Positions 4,997 through 5,235 of a stretch of DNA of 5,235 nucleotides are shown here, one piece after another (position 1 is the first letter of the stretch; the number at the start of each line of letters is the position of its first letter). The notes beneath the pieces were generated by a model. That model was given only the letters and a program-made list of their open reading frames with translations. It ran no database searches and had not been told where the DNA came from. The translations under genes were made by a program, and so were the position numbers. The stretch spans positions 1-5,235 of the forward strand of contig JANWKX010000087.1 in NCBI GenBank assembly GCA_025451145.1. The letters are read 5' to 3'. Source of the stretch: Vampirovibrionales bacterium. GTDB taxonomy: Bacteria; Cyanobacteriota; Vampirovibrionia; Vampirovibrionales; JAGQHJ01.

Positions 4997-5235
4997 ATGA
5001 TTCAAAATGATAGTCTTGTCAAATTTGGTTCCATTGGGTATGGAAATGGCACTGCTGATCAAAAGAAATATGCTGCTGCTACACCTAAAGATATCGCTCA
5101 TCGCATTCATGACGGTGAAGAACTCAGTACAGCTCAAAAAGCATATCTTGAACAACTGAGATTAACTCAAGAACAAATCTTAAATGGAGCTGAGCACCGG
5201 ACCAGTATAAAGAGTATTGCACGTTATATTAGTGC
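4997..5235 (+). CDS. Hypothetical protein with N-terminal VKFGS motif, 3' end outside window
   Basis: The frame is open from the ATG at 4997 to the last base, giving 79 residues. AGAGG lies 9 bases upstream, and an in-frame TAG at 4982 rules out a longer start. The N terminus MIQNDSLVKFGSIGYGNGTA holds the motif at residues 8-12 with Lys in place of Arg, followed by a short Gly-rich stretch. Residues about 20-80 are helical and polar: ADQKKYAAATPKDIAHRIHD, then a region with LSTAQKAYLEQLRLTQEQIL, then a Ser/Ile-rich segment. No membrane segment or known domain is seen in the visible part. The family cannot be assigned from this fragment. It begins after an intergenic region of 274 bases and is probably transcribed from its own promoter. 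Confidence 0.88.
   Translation, partial: MIQNDSLVKFGSIGYGNGTADQKKYAAATPKDIAHRIHDGEELSTAQKAYLEQLRLTQEQILNGAEHRTSIKSIARYIS

Overview
This is a low-density stretch (about 72% coding) of a moderately AT-rich bacterial genome. It carries nine short protein genes of 80 to 190 codons and no RNA gene, insertion sequence, integrase, CRISPR array or recognisable metabolic gene. Most genes have a clear Shine-Dalgarno sequence, and hairpin terminators lie where genes converge. Almost none of the products belongs to a family I recognise. The exception is an integral membrane protein with two transmembrane segments and a probable PH-like domain (641-1168).

Layout: (1) 1-536, a hypothetical gene whose true start may lie before the window. 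(2) 641-1168, the membrane protein. (3) 1393-2034, two small genes, probably one transcript, closed by a hairpin at 2066-2098. (4) 2201-2779, a two-part protein with a Pro/Thr-rich linker. It converges on (5) 2879-3250 on the minus strand, a helical charged protein, with a hairpin between them. (6) 3251-3645, a 395-base AT-rich divergent regulatory region with an operator-like inverted repeat and a good -10 box. (7) 3646-4110 (plus) and 4225-4722 (minus), a second convergent pair with a hairpin between them. (8) 4723-4996, a divergent intergenic region with a 15-codon micro-ORF behind a near-ideal ribosome binding site. (9) 4997 to the end, the start of another small hypothetical gene.

The main observation is that seven of the nine proteins, otherwise dissimilar, carry the same kind of short motif within their first 18 residues. 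It is a basic residue (once Lys, otherwise Arg), an aromatic or large hydrophobic residue (Phe, once Met), then two small residues (Ala/Ser/Gly). The instances are PRFAS (1-536), PRFAS (1393), QRFAG (1702), LRFSS (2201), VRFSG (3646), VRMSG (4722) and VKFGS (4997). What follows each motif is unrelated between genes. This looks like a shared N-terminal sorting, processing or docking tag on a set of small accessory proteins. From memory, and not verified here, many proteins of Melainabacteria/Vampirovibrionia (the Gastranaerophilales and Vampirovibrio lineage) start with short tails carrying a similar V/I-x-F-G/S/A motif, so I tentatively suggest that lineage. The two genes without the motif, the membrane protein and the helical protein, may be ordinary cellular proteins. 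No functional cooperation between the genes can be shown from sequence alone.
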